Part shown: positions 1 to 5,680 of the stretch, piece after piece | Layout of the letters: every line of letters starts with the position of its first letter | How positions within the stretch are numbered: the first letter of the stretch is position 1 | Assembly (NCBI GenBank): GCA_045591095.1 | Contig: JAZNSF010000004.1 | Coordinates: forward strand, 1-6,857 | Length of the DNA: 6,857 nucleotides | Source: SIG440 sp045591095 | GTDB taxonomy: Bacteria > Bacillota > Clostridia > Monoglobales > Monoglobaceae | Direction of reading: 5' to 3' | Notes under the pieces: model-generated | Seen by the model: only the letters and a program-made list of their open reading frames with translations | Database searches by the model: none | Told to the model about the DNA's origin: nothing | Translations under genes and position numbers: made by a program

Positions 1-28
1 ATAATATAATCTACAAGAAAACACTATC

Positions 29-62
29 AAAAAGCCTCCCTTTACACAAGGGAGCCTTTTTT
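29..62 (+). terminator. Intrinsic terminator of a gene upstream of the window
   Basis: A hairpin with arms of about 10 bases (AGCCTCCCTT and AAGGGAGCCT, one C-C mismatch) and a short ACAC-type loop. It is preceded by an A run and followed by six or more T, so it could work in both directions. It most likely ends a transcript coming from beyond the left edge. Confidence 0.85.
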
Positions 63-264
63 ATAAGTGTCATTCATAAGTGTCGGAAAAATGTGGAATA
101 TTTTCCGACCACACTTTTTTGCTGATTTTACCCCCTAAAAAGCATAGTTTTTTAGAAAAATTAATAAGCAAATATATAAAAGTGTCGGTTTTTACCTTTT
201 TCGGGGATAACCGCCAGAAGGAAATAACCATAACAGGGCACTATACTGAAAATTGCTATAATTG
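63..264. other. Repeat-rich intergenic spacer, no credible gene
   Basis: This AT-rich spacer holds three copies of a short word. ATAAGTGTC occurs at 63-71 and 76-84 (13-base period), and AAGTGTCGG at 78-86 and again at 180-188. A bulged hairpin lies at 78-116 and a second small palindrome, CTAAAAA/TTTTTAG, at 135-155. The one open frame here (80-268) starts with GTG, has no ribosome binding site and shows no recognisable motif, so I do not call a gene. Confidence 0.6.
78..120 (+). terminator. Bulged hairpin with T run, possible second terminator or element end
   Basis: AAGTGT (78-83) pairs with ACACTT (111-116), and CGGAAAA (84-90) pairs with TTTTCCG (101-107). A three-base bulge lies at 108-110 and the loop has ten bases. 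Six T (115-120) follow the stem, as in an intrinsic terminator. It sits directly behind the first terminator, so it may be a back-up terminator or a decayed inverted-repeat element. Confidence 0.45.
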
Positions 265-293
265 TTGACTTTACGGCGTATTTTTGCTATAAT
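265..293 (+). promoter_or_regulatory. Sigma-A promoter of the lipoprotein gene (extended -10)
   Basis: The -35 box TTGACT (265-270) and the -10 box TATAAT (288-293) are separated by exactly 17 bases. TG at 285-286 makes an extended -10. Transcription would start near 300, giving a leader of about 44 bases. The 11-base word TTGCTATAATT containing this -10 also occurs 31 bases upstream (253-263). Confidence 0.85.
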
Positions 294-343
294 TTTGTTA
301 GAATATAGGAATGGAGTGAATATTTGAGAAAAGGAGTGTTAAT

Positions 344-988
344 ATGAAAAGGTTATTTGTAATAATTTCGGTAGTGTTTGCATTGTTGTTAGTGGGTTGC
401 AATACAAACAAACCAAACAAACAGTCAGAAAAAGGTGACTTTAAGTTCTACTCTCTCGAATGGGGAAGTGATTGGGAAACCACACAAGAAAATGAGAACT
501 TAAAAAATGCAAAATATGAGGTTACTGAAAATGGACCAAGACAAATAGTAAAATTGGAAGATTTAGAGTATTTGGGTGTAAAATTAGAAGTGGTAGGATT
601 AGCATTTGATATCGGCGAAAAAGCAGAAACAAATGGATTACATAGTATTTTTTTGCAGTTTTCCGAAGAAAATGAAGAAATCTTGTTAACCAAATTAACT
701 GAACTGTATGGAGAACCAAAAAATGCCTACACAGATAAAAATGGGGTTGAAAATCCAATTAATCCTGCTGGTTGGGTAAGTGGTGATACTATTGAGGATA
801 TTTTAACAGAAGAAGAAAAAGAATATTATCTTGATATGTTGCCAAAAGGATATGAACAAACAAGAATAGACGCACTTTTACGGTCACCTCTTGTTTCAAT
901 AAGATTTGACAAAGACCGTAATTTGGTAGAGTTTAATGGAAATAATGCGTCAGTTGTGTCCTATATACAAGCAGAATTGAAAGAGTAA
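344..988 (+). CDS. Lipoprotein of unknown function
   Basis: A 214-residue protein. Its N-terminus is a lipoprotein signal: positively charged MKR, a hydrophobic stretch (residues 4-17) and the lipobox LVGC with the lipidated cysteine at residue 19. After cleavage it should be anchored on the outer face of the cytoplasmic membrane. A polar Asn/Lys-rich linker (20-32) leads into an acidic soluble domain containing W40, W44, a GLAFD segment (85-89) and LYGEP (121-125). I do not recognise the family; a predicted function would be a guess. The start is supported by AAAGGAG (330-336) seven bases before ATG and by the consensus promoter upstream. It is monocistronic, bracketed by that promoter and a hairpin at 1002-1030. 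Its codons are visibly more AT-rich than those of the fumarase and prmA genes, which could mean separate ancestry. The gene call is firm, the function unknown. Confidence 0.88.
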   Translation: MKRLFVIISVVFALLLVGCNTNKPNKQSEKGDFKFYSLEWGSDWETTQENENLKNAKYEVTENGPRQIVKLEDLEYLGVKLEVVGLAFDIGEKAETNGLHSIFLQFSEENEEILLTKLTELYGEPKNAYTDKNGVENPINPAGWVSGDTIEDILTEEEKEYYLDMLPKGYEQTRIDALLRSPLVSIRFDKDRNLVEFNGNNASVVSYIQAELKE

Positions 989-1001
989 TGTTAATATTTA
1001 C

Positions 1002-1030
1002 AATGGGCAAGGTTGCAAATCTTGCCCATT
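1002..1030 (+). terminator. Hairpin terminator after the lipoprotein gene
   Basis: A perfect 10-base stem, AATGGGCAAG (1002-1011) and CTTGCCCATT (1021-1030), whose loop can extend by up to three more pairs. The following T run is short (TTTCTTAT), so termination may be incomplete. It lies 13 bases after the lipoprotein stop codon. Confidence 0.7.
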
Positions 1031-1118
1031 TCTTATGTATAAAAATCAATTTTTATTTGAAATCTCAACAAACAAATTATTCCACAGAAAATAAAGTTAT
1101 AAAAACCAAAAAAAAGAT

Positions 1119-1147
1119 TTGCAATATTTAGCATTGTGTTATATAAT
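1119..1147 (+). promoter_or_regulatory. Putative sigma-A promoter of the fumarase operon
   Basis: TTGCAA (1119-1124) and TATAAT (1142-1147) are spaced by 17 bases in very AT-rich DNA. Transcription would start near 1154. The transcript would cross the citD remnant before reaching the fumarase alpha gene at 1390, a leader of about 235 bases. No better promoter is evident between the remnant and the fumarase start. Confidence 0.6.
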
Positions 1148-1193
1148 ATTGTTGATTGTGACCGCATCTTTTGGTGAAGAGAAATTTGAAACC

Positions 1194-1349
1194 GTGGAAA
1201 TTTTGAAAAATACGGTTGCCGGAACAATGGAGTCCAGCGATGCTTATGTAGAAATCGGCCCCAGAAATGGCAAATTAGATATTCAGCTTGAATCTGTTGT
1301 AGAAAAGCAGTTCGGCGAAGAAATAAGAGGGACAATCCAGGATGTTTTA
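1194..1349 (+). pseudogene. citD: 5' fragment of the citrate lyase acyl carrier protein gene
   Basis: CitD is the gamma subunit of citrate lyase; it carries the phosphoribosyl-dephospho-CoA prosthetic group that holds the acetyl or citryl group. The 52 residues encoded here match its N-terminal half: AGTMESSD at residues 9-16, then a segment ending VEKQFGEEIR and TIQDVL (36-52). Numbered from the GTG at 1194, the serine after E13 is residue 14, the serine known to be modified in Klebsiella CitD. The similarity stops abruptly after VL. The C-terminal half, which should contain a DKGALDCVIRAR-like motif, is absent in all forward frames, so about 45 of roughly 97 residues are lost. The frame stays open to 1445 with unrelated sequence. 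No good ribosome binding site precedes the GTG, and no citE, citF, citC or citX is nearby. I read it as a recently truncated remnant. CitD identity is confident; expression is unlikely but not excluded. Confidence 0.78.
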
Positions 1350-1389
1350 TTTATAACGTTTCAGATAATAATTAAAAGGAGGATATATT

Positions 1390-2229
1390 ATGAGAGAAAT
1401 AAACGCAAAAAGTATTACAGAAACTGTGAAAAGACTGTGCATTGATGCAAACTGCCATTTAAGTGGCGACTTAAAGAATTGCATCTCGGATTTTTACGAA
1501 AAAGAAAACTGGGCGCAGGCAAAGGAGATTTTGGGCAGAATCATCGAAAACTACGAGATTGCAGACGAAAGAAACCAGCCTGTTTGCCAGGATACCGGCG
1601 TTGCCTGTGTGTTTCTTAAAATCGGTCAGGATGTTCATGTAGACGGCGATATTAATGAAGCTATTAACGAGGGTGTCAGATTGGGTTATGGCGAAGGCTA
1701 CTTAAGAAAGAGCGTTGTTCGCGACCCGCTGGACCGAGTAAACACCGGCGACAATACACCGGCTATGATTTATTACGAGATGGTTCCCGGTGACAAGATT
1801 GAAATTACCGTTGCTCCAAAGGGATTTGGCAGCGAGAATATGAGTCAGATTGCTATGCTTCGCCCGTCGGACGGACTTGAGGGCGTAAAGAAGTTTGTTC
1901 TTAAGGTTGTCGAGGACGCAGGCCCCAACCCCTGCCCGCCGATTGTTGTTGGTGTTGGTATTGGTGGAACATTTGACAAGGCGGCATATATGGCTAAAAA
2001 GGCACTTCTTCGTCCGGTAGATGAGCGGAACGAAAATCCTTTCTATGCTGAACTTGAAAAGGAACTTCTTGATGGAATAAATGGGCTTGGAATAGGACCT
2101 CAAGGCTTTGGTGGACTGACAACAGCACTTGCTGTAAACATTGAGACATTCCCAACACATATTGCGGGACTGCCTGTGGCGGTTAATATCAACTGCCATG
2201 TTACAAGACATATGACGGAGGTGCTTTAA
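1390..2229 (+). CDS. fumA: Class I fumarate hydratase, alpha (N-terminal) subunit
   Basis: This 279-residue protein is the iron-sulfur subunit of a two-subunit, oxygen-sensitive fumarase (fumarate + water to L-malate, reversible), acting in the cytoplasm. Three conserved cysteines that ligate the [4Fe-4S] cluster are visible: C66 in PVCQDTG, C182 in GPNPCPP and C269 in NINCH. The family segments GDNTPA (120-125), APKGFGSEN (142-150) and GIGPQGFGG (234-242) are all present. The length is normal for the stand-alone alpha subunit, which corresponds to the N-terminal half of long FumA-type enzymes. The start is fixed by AAAAGGAGG (1374-1382), seven bases before ATG. The beta gene follows after two bases, so the subunits are made together. 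The closest alternative is the L(+)-tartrate dehydratase subunit TtdA, which shares this fold. Fumarase is favoured as the common enzyme in anaerobic Firmicutes, but sequence inspection alone does not settle the substrate. Confidence 0.93.
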   Translation: MREINAKSITETVKRLCIDANCHLSGDLKNCISDFYEKENWAQAKEILGRIIENYEIADERNQPVCQDTGVACVFLKIGQDVHVDGDINEAINEGVRLGYGEGYLRKSVVRDPLDRVNTGDNTPAMIYYEMVPGDKIEITVAPKGFGSENMSQIAMLRPSDGLEGVKKFVLKVVEDAGPNPCPPIVVGVGIGGTFDKAAYMAKKALLRPVDERNENPFYAELEKELLDGINGLGIGPQGFGGLTTALAVNIETFPTHIAGLPVAVNINCHVTRHMTEVL

Positions 2230-2231
2230 AA

Positions 2232-2789
2232 ATGGCTATATCAATTAACACTCCCTTGACAAGAGAAAAGGTTAAAACGCTTAAGGCGGGCGACAGCTGC
2301 CTTATATCAGGTGTGATTTATACCGCCCGGGATGCCGCACACAAAAGACTGTGCGAGCTTGTTGCCGAAGGGAAGGAACTTCCTCTTAATGTAAAAGACG
2401 CGATTATTTATTTTGTAGGTCCGACCCCTGCAAAACCCGGCCAGGCAATCGGTTCAGCTGGGCCGACAACTTCTTATCGTATGGATGCATACAGCCCAAT
2501 ACTGATAGCCGAGGGTCAGACAGGTATGATTGGCAAGGGCAAGCGCGGCCCCGAGGTTATCGCTGCTATGAAAGAGCATGGTGCAGTTTACTTTGGAGCA
2601 ATCGGCGGTTGCGGCGCACTTCTCAGTGACTGTATAAAAAAGGCAGAAGTTATAGCTTATGACGACCTTGGTGCAGAGGCTATCCGCCGTTTAGAAGTTG
2701 AAGACTTTCCTGTAATTGTTATAATTGACAGCGAGGGGAATAACCTTTACGAAACAGGAAGAAAAGCTTACCTTGATGCAAACAAATAA
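2232..2789 (+). CDS. fumB: Class I fumarate hydratase, beta (C-terminal) subunit
   Basis: This 185-residue protein is the partner of the preceding alpha subunit and completes the class I fumarase. Family hallmarks are GDSCLISGVIYTARDAAH (residues 20-37), with the R33 and H37 region expected to contribute to the substrate site, then GPTTSYRMD (78-86), the glycine-rich GMIGKGKRGP (98-107) and FGAIGGCGAL (121-130). The segment EVEDFPVIVIID (155-166) lies near the end. The length is typical of the separate beta subunit. The ribosome binding site GGAGG (2217-2221) lies inside the last codons of the alpha gene, ten bases before this ATG, and only two bases separate the genes, so translational coupling is likely. 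A hairpin at 2809-2841 ends the operon. The symbol here means the small subunit, not the E. coli isozyme FumB. TtdB of tartrate dehydratase is the main alternative. Confidence 0.92.
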   Translation: MAISINTPLTREKVKTLKAGDSCLISGVIYTARDAAHKRLCELVAEGKELPLNVKDAIIYFVGPTPAKPGQAIGSAGPTTSYRMDAYSPILIAEGQTGMIGKGKRGPEVIAAMKEHGAVYFGAIGGCGALLSDCIKKAEVIAYDDLGAEAIRRLEVEDFPVIVIIDSEGNNLYETGRKAYLDANK

Positions 2790-2808
2790 AAGTTGATATT
2801 TTGTATCC

Positions 2809-2841
2809 AAAGGCACACTCTTAAAAGGGGCGTGCCTCTTT
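2809..2841 (+). terminator. Terminator of the fumarase operon
   Basis: AGGCAC (2811-2816) pairs with GTGCCT (2832-2837), with weaker G-U-rich pairing (CTCTT with AGGGG) inside. A T-rich but interrupted tail (CTCTTTGATTTATT) follows. It is placed 20 bases after the beta subunit stop codon. Confidence 0.7.
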
Positions 2842-2856
2842 GATTTATTACATATG

Positions 2857-2885
2857 TTGAAAAAGTTTTAAAGTTGTGGTATAAT
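2857..2885 (+). promoter_or_regulatory. Sigma-A promoter of the SLH protein-prmA unit (extended -10)
   Basis: TTGAAA (2857-2862) and TATAAT (2880-2885) have a 17-base spacer, and TG at 2877-2878 forms an extended -10. Transcription would start near 2892, only about 20 bases before the ATG at 2913. This rules out the longer in-frame start at 2874, which lies inside the promoter. Confidence 0.85.
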
Positions 2886-2900
2886 TATAAAAAATTTCCG

Positions 2901-2907
2901 GGAGGGG
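2901..2907 (+). promoter_or_regulatory. Ribosome binding site fixing the SLH protein start
   Basis: GGAGGGG lies five bases before ATG 2913. Together with the signal peptide that begins exactly at this methionine, it fixes the start. Confidence 0.8.
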
Positions 2908-2912
2908 TAATC

Positions 2913-4334
2913 ATGAAAATACGGTTTTTTTTAATTATGGTATTTTGTTTAGCAACATCGTCGACGTTTGCATACCACGCCGAAAAGAATTATGAGTATA
3001 TTGACTTCCCCGGGACAAAAACGGTTGAGCAAATAGATGGAGGATATGTCTTTCATATGCTTGATGGCAGCGAGATTTACCTTGACGAGTTTGGACAAAT
3101 TATTGAAGATATGACAAATTCGATACAACCGGACGATGATAAGGACAATGACAAAAGCCAGAATATACAGATTGACGGGTTTAGGGTGATTGAAGTAATC
3201 GGTGAAAAAGGGGCGGTTGTTGAGGATAGAGAAACAGGCCTTTTGGGTGTTGTAACACTTGACGGAAAGGAAATCTTTCCTGCGAAGTATAAACAAATTG
3301 TGACAGAAGAGAGCCTGCTTTGGATGCTTAATGACGAAGGCAGCAGAAGTGTCATTGCGCATATTGACGGAAAAATTATTGAAAAGCAAGGATGGTTTGT
3401 TACAGGTATTGGAGATAATGGCTGGGTTGGTATATCTGCATACAATGAGCTGGAGAACAAAGATGCGGATAGGTTTATTGACCTTGACGGAAATACAATG
3501 CTGACTATTCCTGATGGTTACAACATTCAAACCGGCTTCAGCGAGGGCAAGGCATCTGTTGTGTCTAATATAGTGTATGGGAGATTTGGTAGTACTTCTT
3601 ATATAAATGAAAACAACGAAACCGTTGTGGAGCAAATTGACGATATAAACAACTGGACTATGGGCGGCGAATTTAAAAATAATATTGCTGTAGTTGGTGT
3701 TGGATTGGGGAAAGCAGGTTCCAGGGGCAGACTTTTGATAAGGTATATAGGGGATACCCCTTCGGATTGGGCAAAGACTGAAGTTGAAAAGGCAATTGGG
3801 TCAGGGTATGTACCTGAAGGAATGCAGGGCCTTTATAGAAATACTGTCAGCCGGGAAGAATTTTGTGAAATTACAGCGAATATGTTGGAAAAGGTAGGGA
3901 AGCTAAGTGAGCAGGCTAAAAATGCCCCTAGTCCATTCTCTGACACAGAAAGTCGGGCAGTTGCCGCGCTACACTATTTGGGAATAATTGATGGATGCCC
4001 CGTATGGTCAAGAGGTATGGGAGAAAGGGTGCTATTTTGCGGCGAGGACAAAGTACACAGAGAGCAAGCTGCAAAGATTTTAACCAAAACCTTTGAAATA
4101 ATGTATGGAGAAATCATTGACGAGGTAGTTACACTGCCCAAATACGAGGATGACACAGAGATTTCGGATTGGGCAAAGCAATATGTCTATAAAGCAACGG
4201 CAAAGAAAATTTTACAGGGCGAGCCAGGGACGAAGATTGCGGTGTCATACTTTTATCCCGGGAACGGATTTACAAGAGAACAAGTGATTGTGACAATGCA
4301 AAGATTATTGCAAATAGCGCAAAATAAAGATTAA
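2913..4334 (+). CDS. Secreted WG-repeat protein with three C-terminal SLH modules
   Basis: This is a 473-residue exported surface protein. The signal peptide is residues 1-20 (MKIR, hydrophobic core, likely cleavage after STFA). An acidic linker (DDDKDND, 74-80) follows the first small domain. Residues about 95-265 look like degenerate WG beta repeats: GLLGVVTLDGKEIFPAKY at 109-126, GWVGIS at 170-175, then a DLDGN and GFSEGKASV pair (190-216). Residues 281-471 hold three divergent S-layer homology modules. These are DTPSDWAKTEVEKAI to SREEF (281-317), FSDTES to VHREQAAKIL (342-390), and YEDDTEISDWAKQYV to FTREQVIVTMQRLL (411-467). SLH modules bind secondary cell-wall polymers, so the protein is probably tethered to the wall, with the WG part facing outward. 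The binding partner of the WG part cannot be told. prmA begins 13 bases downstream with no terminator between, so the two are probably cotranscribed. SLH and WG assignments rest on pattern recognition of degenerate repeats. Confidence 0.82.
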   Translation: MKIRFFLIMVFCLATSSTFAYHAEKNYEYIDFPGTKTVEQIDGGYVFHMLDGSEIYLDEFGQIIEDMTNSIQPDDDKDNDKSQNIQIDGFRVIEVIGEKGAVVEDRETGLLGVVTLDGKEIFPAKYKQIVTEESLLWMLNDEGSRSVIAHIDGKIIEKQGWFVTGIGDNGWVGISAYNELENKDADRFIDLDGNTMLTIPDGYNIQTGFSEGKASVVSNIVYGRFGSTSYINENNETVVEQIDDINNWTMGGEFKNNIAVVGVGLGKAGSRGRLLIRYIGDTPSDWAKTEVEKAIGSGYVPEGMQGLYRNTVSREEFCEITANMLEKVGKLSEQAKNAPSPFSDTESRAVAALHYLGIIDGCPVWSRGMGERVLFCGEDKVHREQAAKILTKTFEIMYGEIIDEVVTLPKYEDDTEISDWAKQYVYKATAKKILQGEPGTKIAVSYFYPGNGFTREQVIVTMQRLLQIAQNKD

Positions 4335-4347
4335 ATGGGAGAAAGTT

Positions 4348-5295
4348 ATGGATTGGATTGAACTTAAAATTACAACCACTCGCGAGGGGATTGAGCTTAT
4401 ATCCGATGCGCTTTATGACCTTGGGATTACCGGGATTGAAATCATTGATAAGGACGATTTCAAAGAGTTTTTGGAAAACAACCGAAAATACTGGGACTAT
4501 GTGGACGAGGAACTTGAAAAGCTTAAAACCGCAGACAGCTGTATAAAAGTTTACCTGAGCAATGATGAAGATGGCAAGGCTCAGCTTGAAGAGATAAAAG
4601 CGGCAATTTTGGCGCTTGATATCGACGGAACAATGTTTCATACCGAAAATATGCGCGACGAGGACTGGTCCGAAAACTGGAAGCAGTACTTTAAGCCGAT
4701 GGAAGTCGGGGAGAAGGTAATGATTGTGCCCGAGTGGGAGAAAGCGCCCGAGACCGACAGGGTGAAGTTTGTTATAAACCCTGGGCGAAGCTTTGGCACA
4801 GGCTCGCACGAAAGCACCAGAATGTGCATTGAGGAAATTGAAAAGTATCTGAAGAAAGGCGACAGCGTGCTTGATTTGGGTTGTGGGTCAGGGATACTTT
4901 CGGTAATCGCGCTGCTCCTTGGGGCAAAAGAAGCGTATGCTGTTGATATTGACCCGATGGCGGTAGAAACGGCATATGACAACCTGGTGCTTAACAATCT
5001 TTCCAAAGAAATATACCACGGATTTGACGGAGATATAACTACTGACCAGGAGCTTTGCGAAAAGCTAAAAGAAAATAAATGCGACGTGGTTTTAGCGAAC
5101 ATTGTTGCGGATGTAATAATTAACTTATCAGGCTACGTAAAGGACTTTATGAAGCCTGACGGCGTGTTTATTTGTTCGGGGATTATCATAGAACGCAAAG
5201 ACGAAGTCCGTGAGGAATTGGAAAAAGCAGGCCTAAACATAATCGAAGAAAGGGTTATGGGCGAATGGGCAGCGTTTGTGGCCAAGCTTAAATAA
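4348..5295 (+). CDS. prmA: Ribosomal protein L11 methyltransferase PrmA
   Basis: PrmA uses S-adenosylmethionine to methylate ribosomal protein L11 in the cytoplasm. The 315-residue length matches the family. Residues 1-100 form the L11-recognition domain, opening with MDWIELKI as is usual for PrmA, followed by the linker region with DEDWSENWKQYF (105-116). The catalytic domain shows PGRSFGTGSHEST (145-157), the SAM-binding motif I VLDLGCGSGIL (174-184), the acidic motif II AVDIDPMAV (198-206), and NIVADVI (251-257), the position of the usual NILA motif. The ribosome binding site GGGAGA (4337-4342) lies five bases before ATG. In many Firmicutes prmA lies downstream of dnaJ and before the 16S rRNA methyltransferase gene rsmE. 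Here it follows a surface protein gene and is followed by a tRNA, so the usual neighbours are missing on both sides within this window. No residue expected for activity appears to be lost. Identification is confident. Confidence 0.95.
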   Translation: MDWIELKITTTREGIELISDALYDLGITGIEIIDKDDFKEFLENNRKYWDYVDEELEKLKTADSCIKVYLSNDEDGKAQLEEIKAAILALDIDGTMFHTENMRDEDWSENWKQYFKPMEVGEKVMIVPEWEKAPETDRVKFVINPGRSFGTGSHESTRMCIEEIEKYLKKGDSVLDLGCGSGILSVIALLLGAKEAYAVDIDPMAVETAYDNLVLNNLSKEIYHGFDGDITTDQELCEKLKENKCDVVLANIVADVIINLSGYVKDFMKPDGVFICSGIIIERKDEVREELEKAGLNIIEERVMGEWAAFVAKLK

Positions 5296-5305
5296 ATGGA
5301 AACAA

Positions 5306-5331
5306 CTCGGGTTAGGAGAGCCTAATCCGAG
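5306..5331 (+). terminator. Strong hairpin after prmA
   Basis: An 11-base stem, CTCGGGTTAGG (5306-5316) and CCTAATCCGAG (5321-5331), with one G-U pair and an AGAG loop. It begins 11 bases after the prmA stop. The next bases are CAAAAAACA rather than a T run, with TTTTT only at 5341-5345, so termination may be weak or factor-assisted. Confidence 0.6.
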
Positions 5332-5358
5332 CAAAAAACATTTTTATCTAAAAAGCAC

Positions 5359-5387
5359 TTGACAAAAGGGGAATTAGAGGATATAAT
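5359..5387 (+). promoter_or_regulatory. Consensus sigma-A promoter of tRNA-Pro
   Basis: Both boxes are perfect consensus: TTGACA (5359-5364) and TATAAT (5382-5387), with a 17-base spacer. A- and T-tracts at 5332-5354 resemble an UP element, as expected for a stable RNA gene. Transcription would begin near 5394, about nine bases before the mature tRNA 5' end. Confidence 0.92.
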
Positions 5388-5402
5388 GGTGTAGTTGTAA
5401 TT

Positions 5403-5479
5403 CGAGGCGTGGCGCAGTTTGGTAGCGCACCTGGTTTGGGACCAGGGGGCCGCAGGTTCGAATCCTGTCGCCTCGACCA
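5403..5479 (+). tRNA. tRNA-Pro (anticodon UGG)
   Basis: The full cloverleaf can be traced. The acceptor stem is CGAGGCG (5403-5409) with CGCCTCG (5469-5475). The D stem is GCGC (5412-5415) with GCGC (5425-5428). The anticodon stem is CCTGG with CCAGG around loop TTTGGGA, with anticodon TGG at 5437-5439. The T stem is GCAGG with CCTGT around TTCGAAT. The discriminator is A5476, and CCA (5477-5479) is encoded. UGG reads proline CCA and, by wobble, other CCN codons. Its own consensus promoter and terminator make it a separate transcription unit. Its 3' end marks the change from housekeeping genes to probable mobile-element genes. Confidence 0.97.
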
Positions 5480-5483
5480 TAAT

Positions 5484-5525
5484 AGCGAGATGATATTACT
5501 GTCAGTAGTGTCATCTCGCTTTTTT
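5484..5525 (+). terminator. Intrinsic terminator of tRNA-Pro
   Basis: A perfect 10-base stem, AGCGAGATGA (5484-5493) and TCATCTCGCT (5511-5520), with an inner ACT/AGT pairing in the loop and six T (5520-5525). It begins five bases after the encoded CCA. Confidence 0.92.
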
Positions 5526-5635
5526 ATGCGGTTTTCTGAGGTTTTAAGTTCAAAATTTTTCGAGGACAAATTTGTTACTGTCAATAGTATTTTTGAAAGA
5601 TTTGAACCCTCACCCTAAATTCAATATCAATTCCA
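5526..5635. other. Spacer between tRNA-Pro and the replication-type genes
   Basis: No gene is supported here. It contains TTACTGTCAATAGT (5575-5588), which matches 13 of 14 bases of TTACTGTCAGTAGT (5496-5509) in the tRNA terminator loop region. It also contains a possible weak promoter, TTGAAA (5593-5598) and TAAATT (5616-5621) with 17-base spacing, pointing toward the helix-turn-helix genes. Confidence 0.4.
5593..5621 (+). promoter_or_regulatory. Possible promoter of the helix-turn-helix gene pair
   Basis: TTGAAA (5593-5598), a 17-base spacer, then TAAATT (5616-5621). The -10 box is a poor match, so this is tentative. If used, transcription would start near 5628 and run straight into the hairpin at 5636-5670. 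Confidence 0.3.
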
Positions 5636-5670
5636 AAGCACAGAGTAAATTTTCTACTCTGTGTTTTTTT
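5636..5670 (+). terminator. Intrinsic terminator or attenuator before the helix-turn-helix genes
   Basis: A 9-base stem, CACAGAGTA (5639-5647) and TACTCTGTG (5655-5663), extendable by flanking A and T pairs, with a 7-base loop and seven T (5664-5670). It ends 26 bases before the start codon at 5697. It either insulates the following genes from read-through or attenuates their own transcript. Confidence 0.85.
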
Positions 5671-5680
5671 ATTTGAATTT

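Noticed and set aside
80..268. 62-codon forward open frame in the left spacer
   Set aside because: It starts with GTG without a ribosome binding site, covers hairpins and repeats, has no recognisable motif and overlaps the lipoprotein promoter.
1702..2211. 169-codon minus-strand open frame opposite fumarase alpha
   Set aside because: It is a shadow of the confidently identified fumarase gene, with no ribosome binding site or domain of its own.
2874..2912. In-frame upstream extension of the SLH protein
   Set aside because: It lies across the -10 box and start of transcription, and would bury the signal peptide behind 13 extra residues.
2949..3635. 228-codon minus-strand open frame opposite the SLH protein
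   Set aside because: The forward gene has promoter, ribosome binding site, signal peptide and domains; the reverse frame has none.
5348..5584. Minus-strand frame encoding a QDSNLRPPGPKPGALPNCAT-like peptide
   Set aside because: This is the familiar spurious translation of a tRNA-Pro gene on its complementary strand, often annotated by mistake.
5592..5608. Minus-strand GAGGGTTCAAATCTTTC, resembling a tRNA T-arm
   Set aside because: The five-base stem depends on G-U pairs, and no acceptor, anticodon or D arm can be built around it, so it is probably chance.
5409..5618. Forward open frame through the tRNA into the spacer
   Set aside because: It begins inside the tRNA and crosses the tRNA terminator; no ribosome binding site or protein motif supports it.
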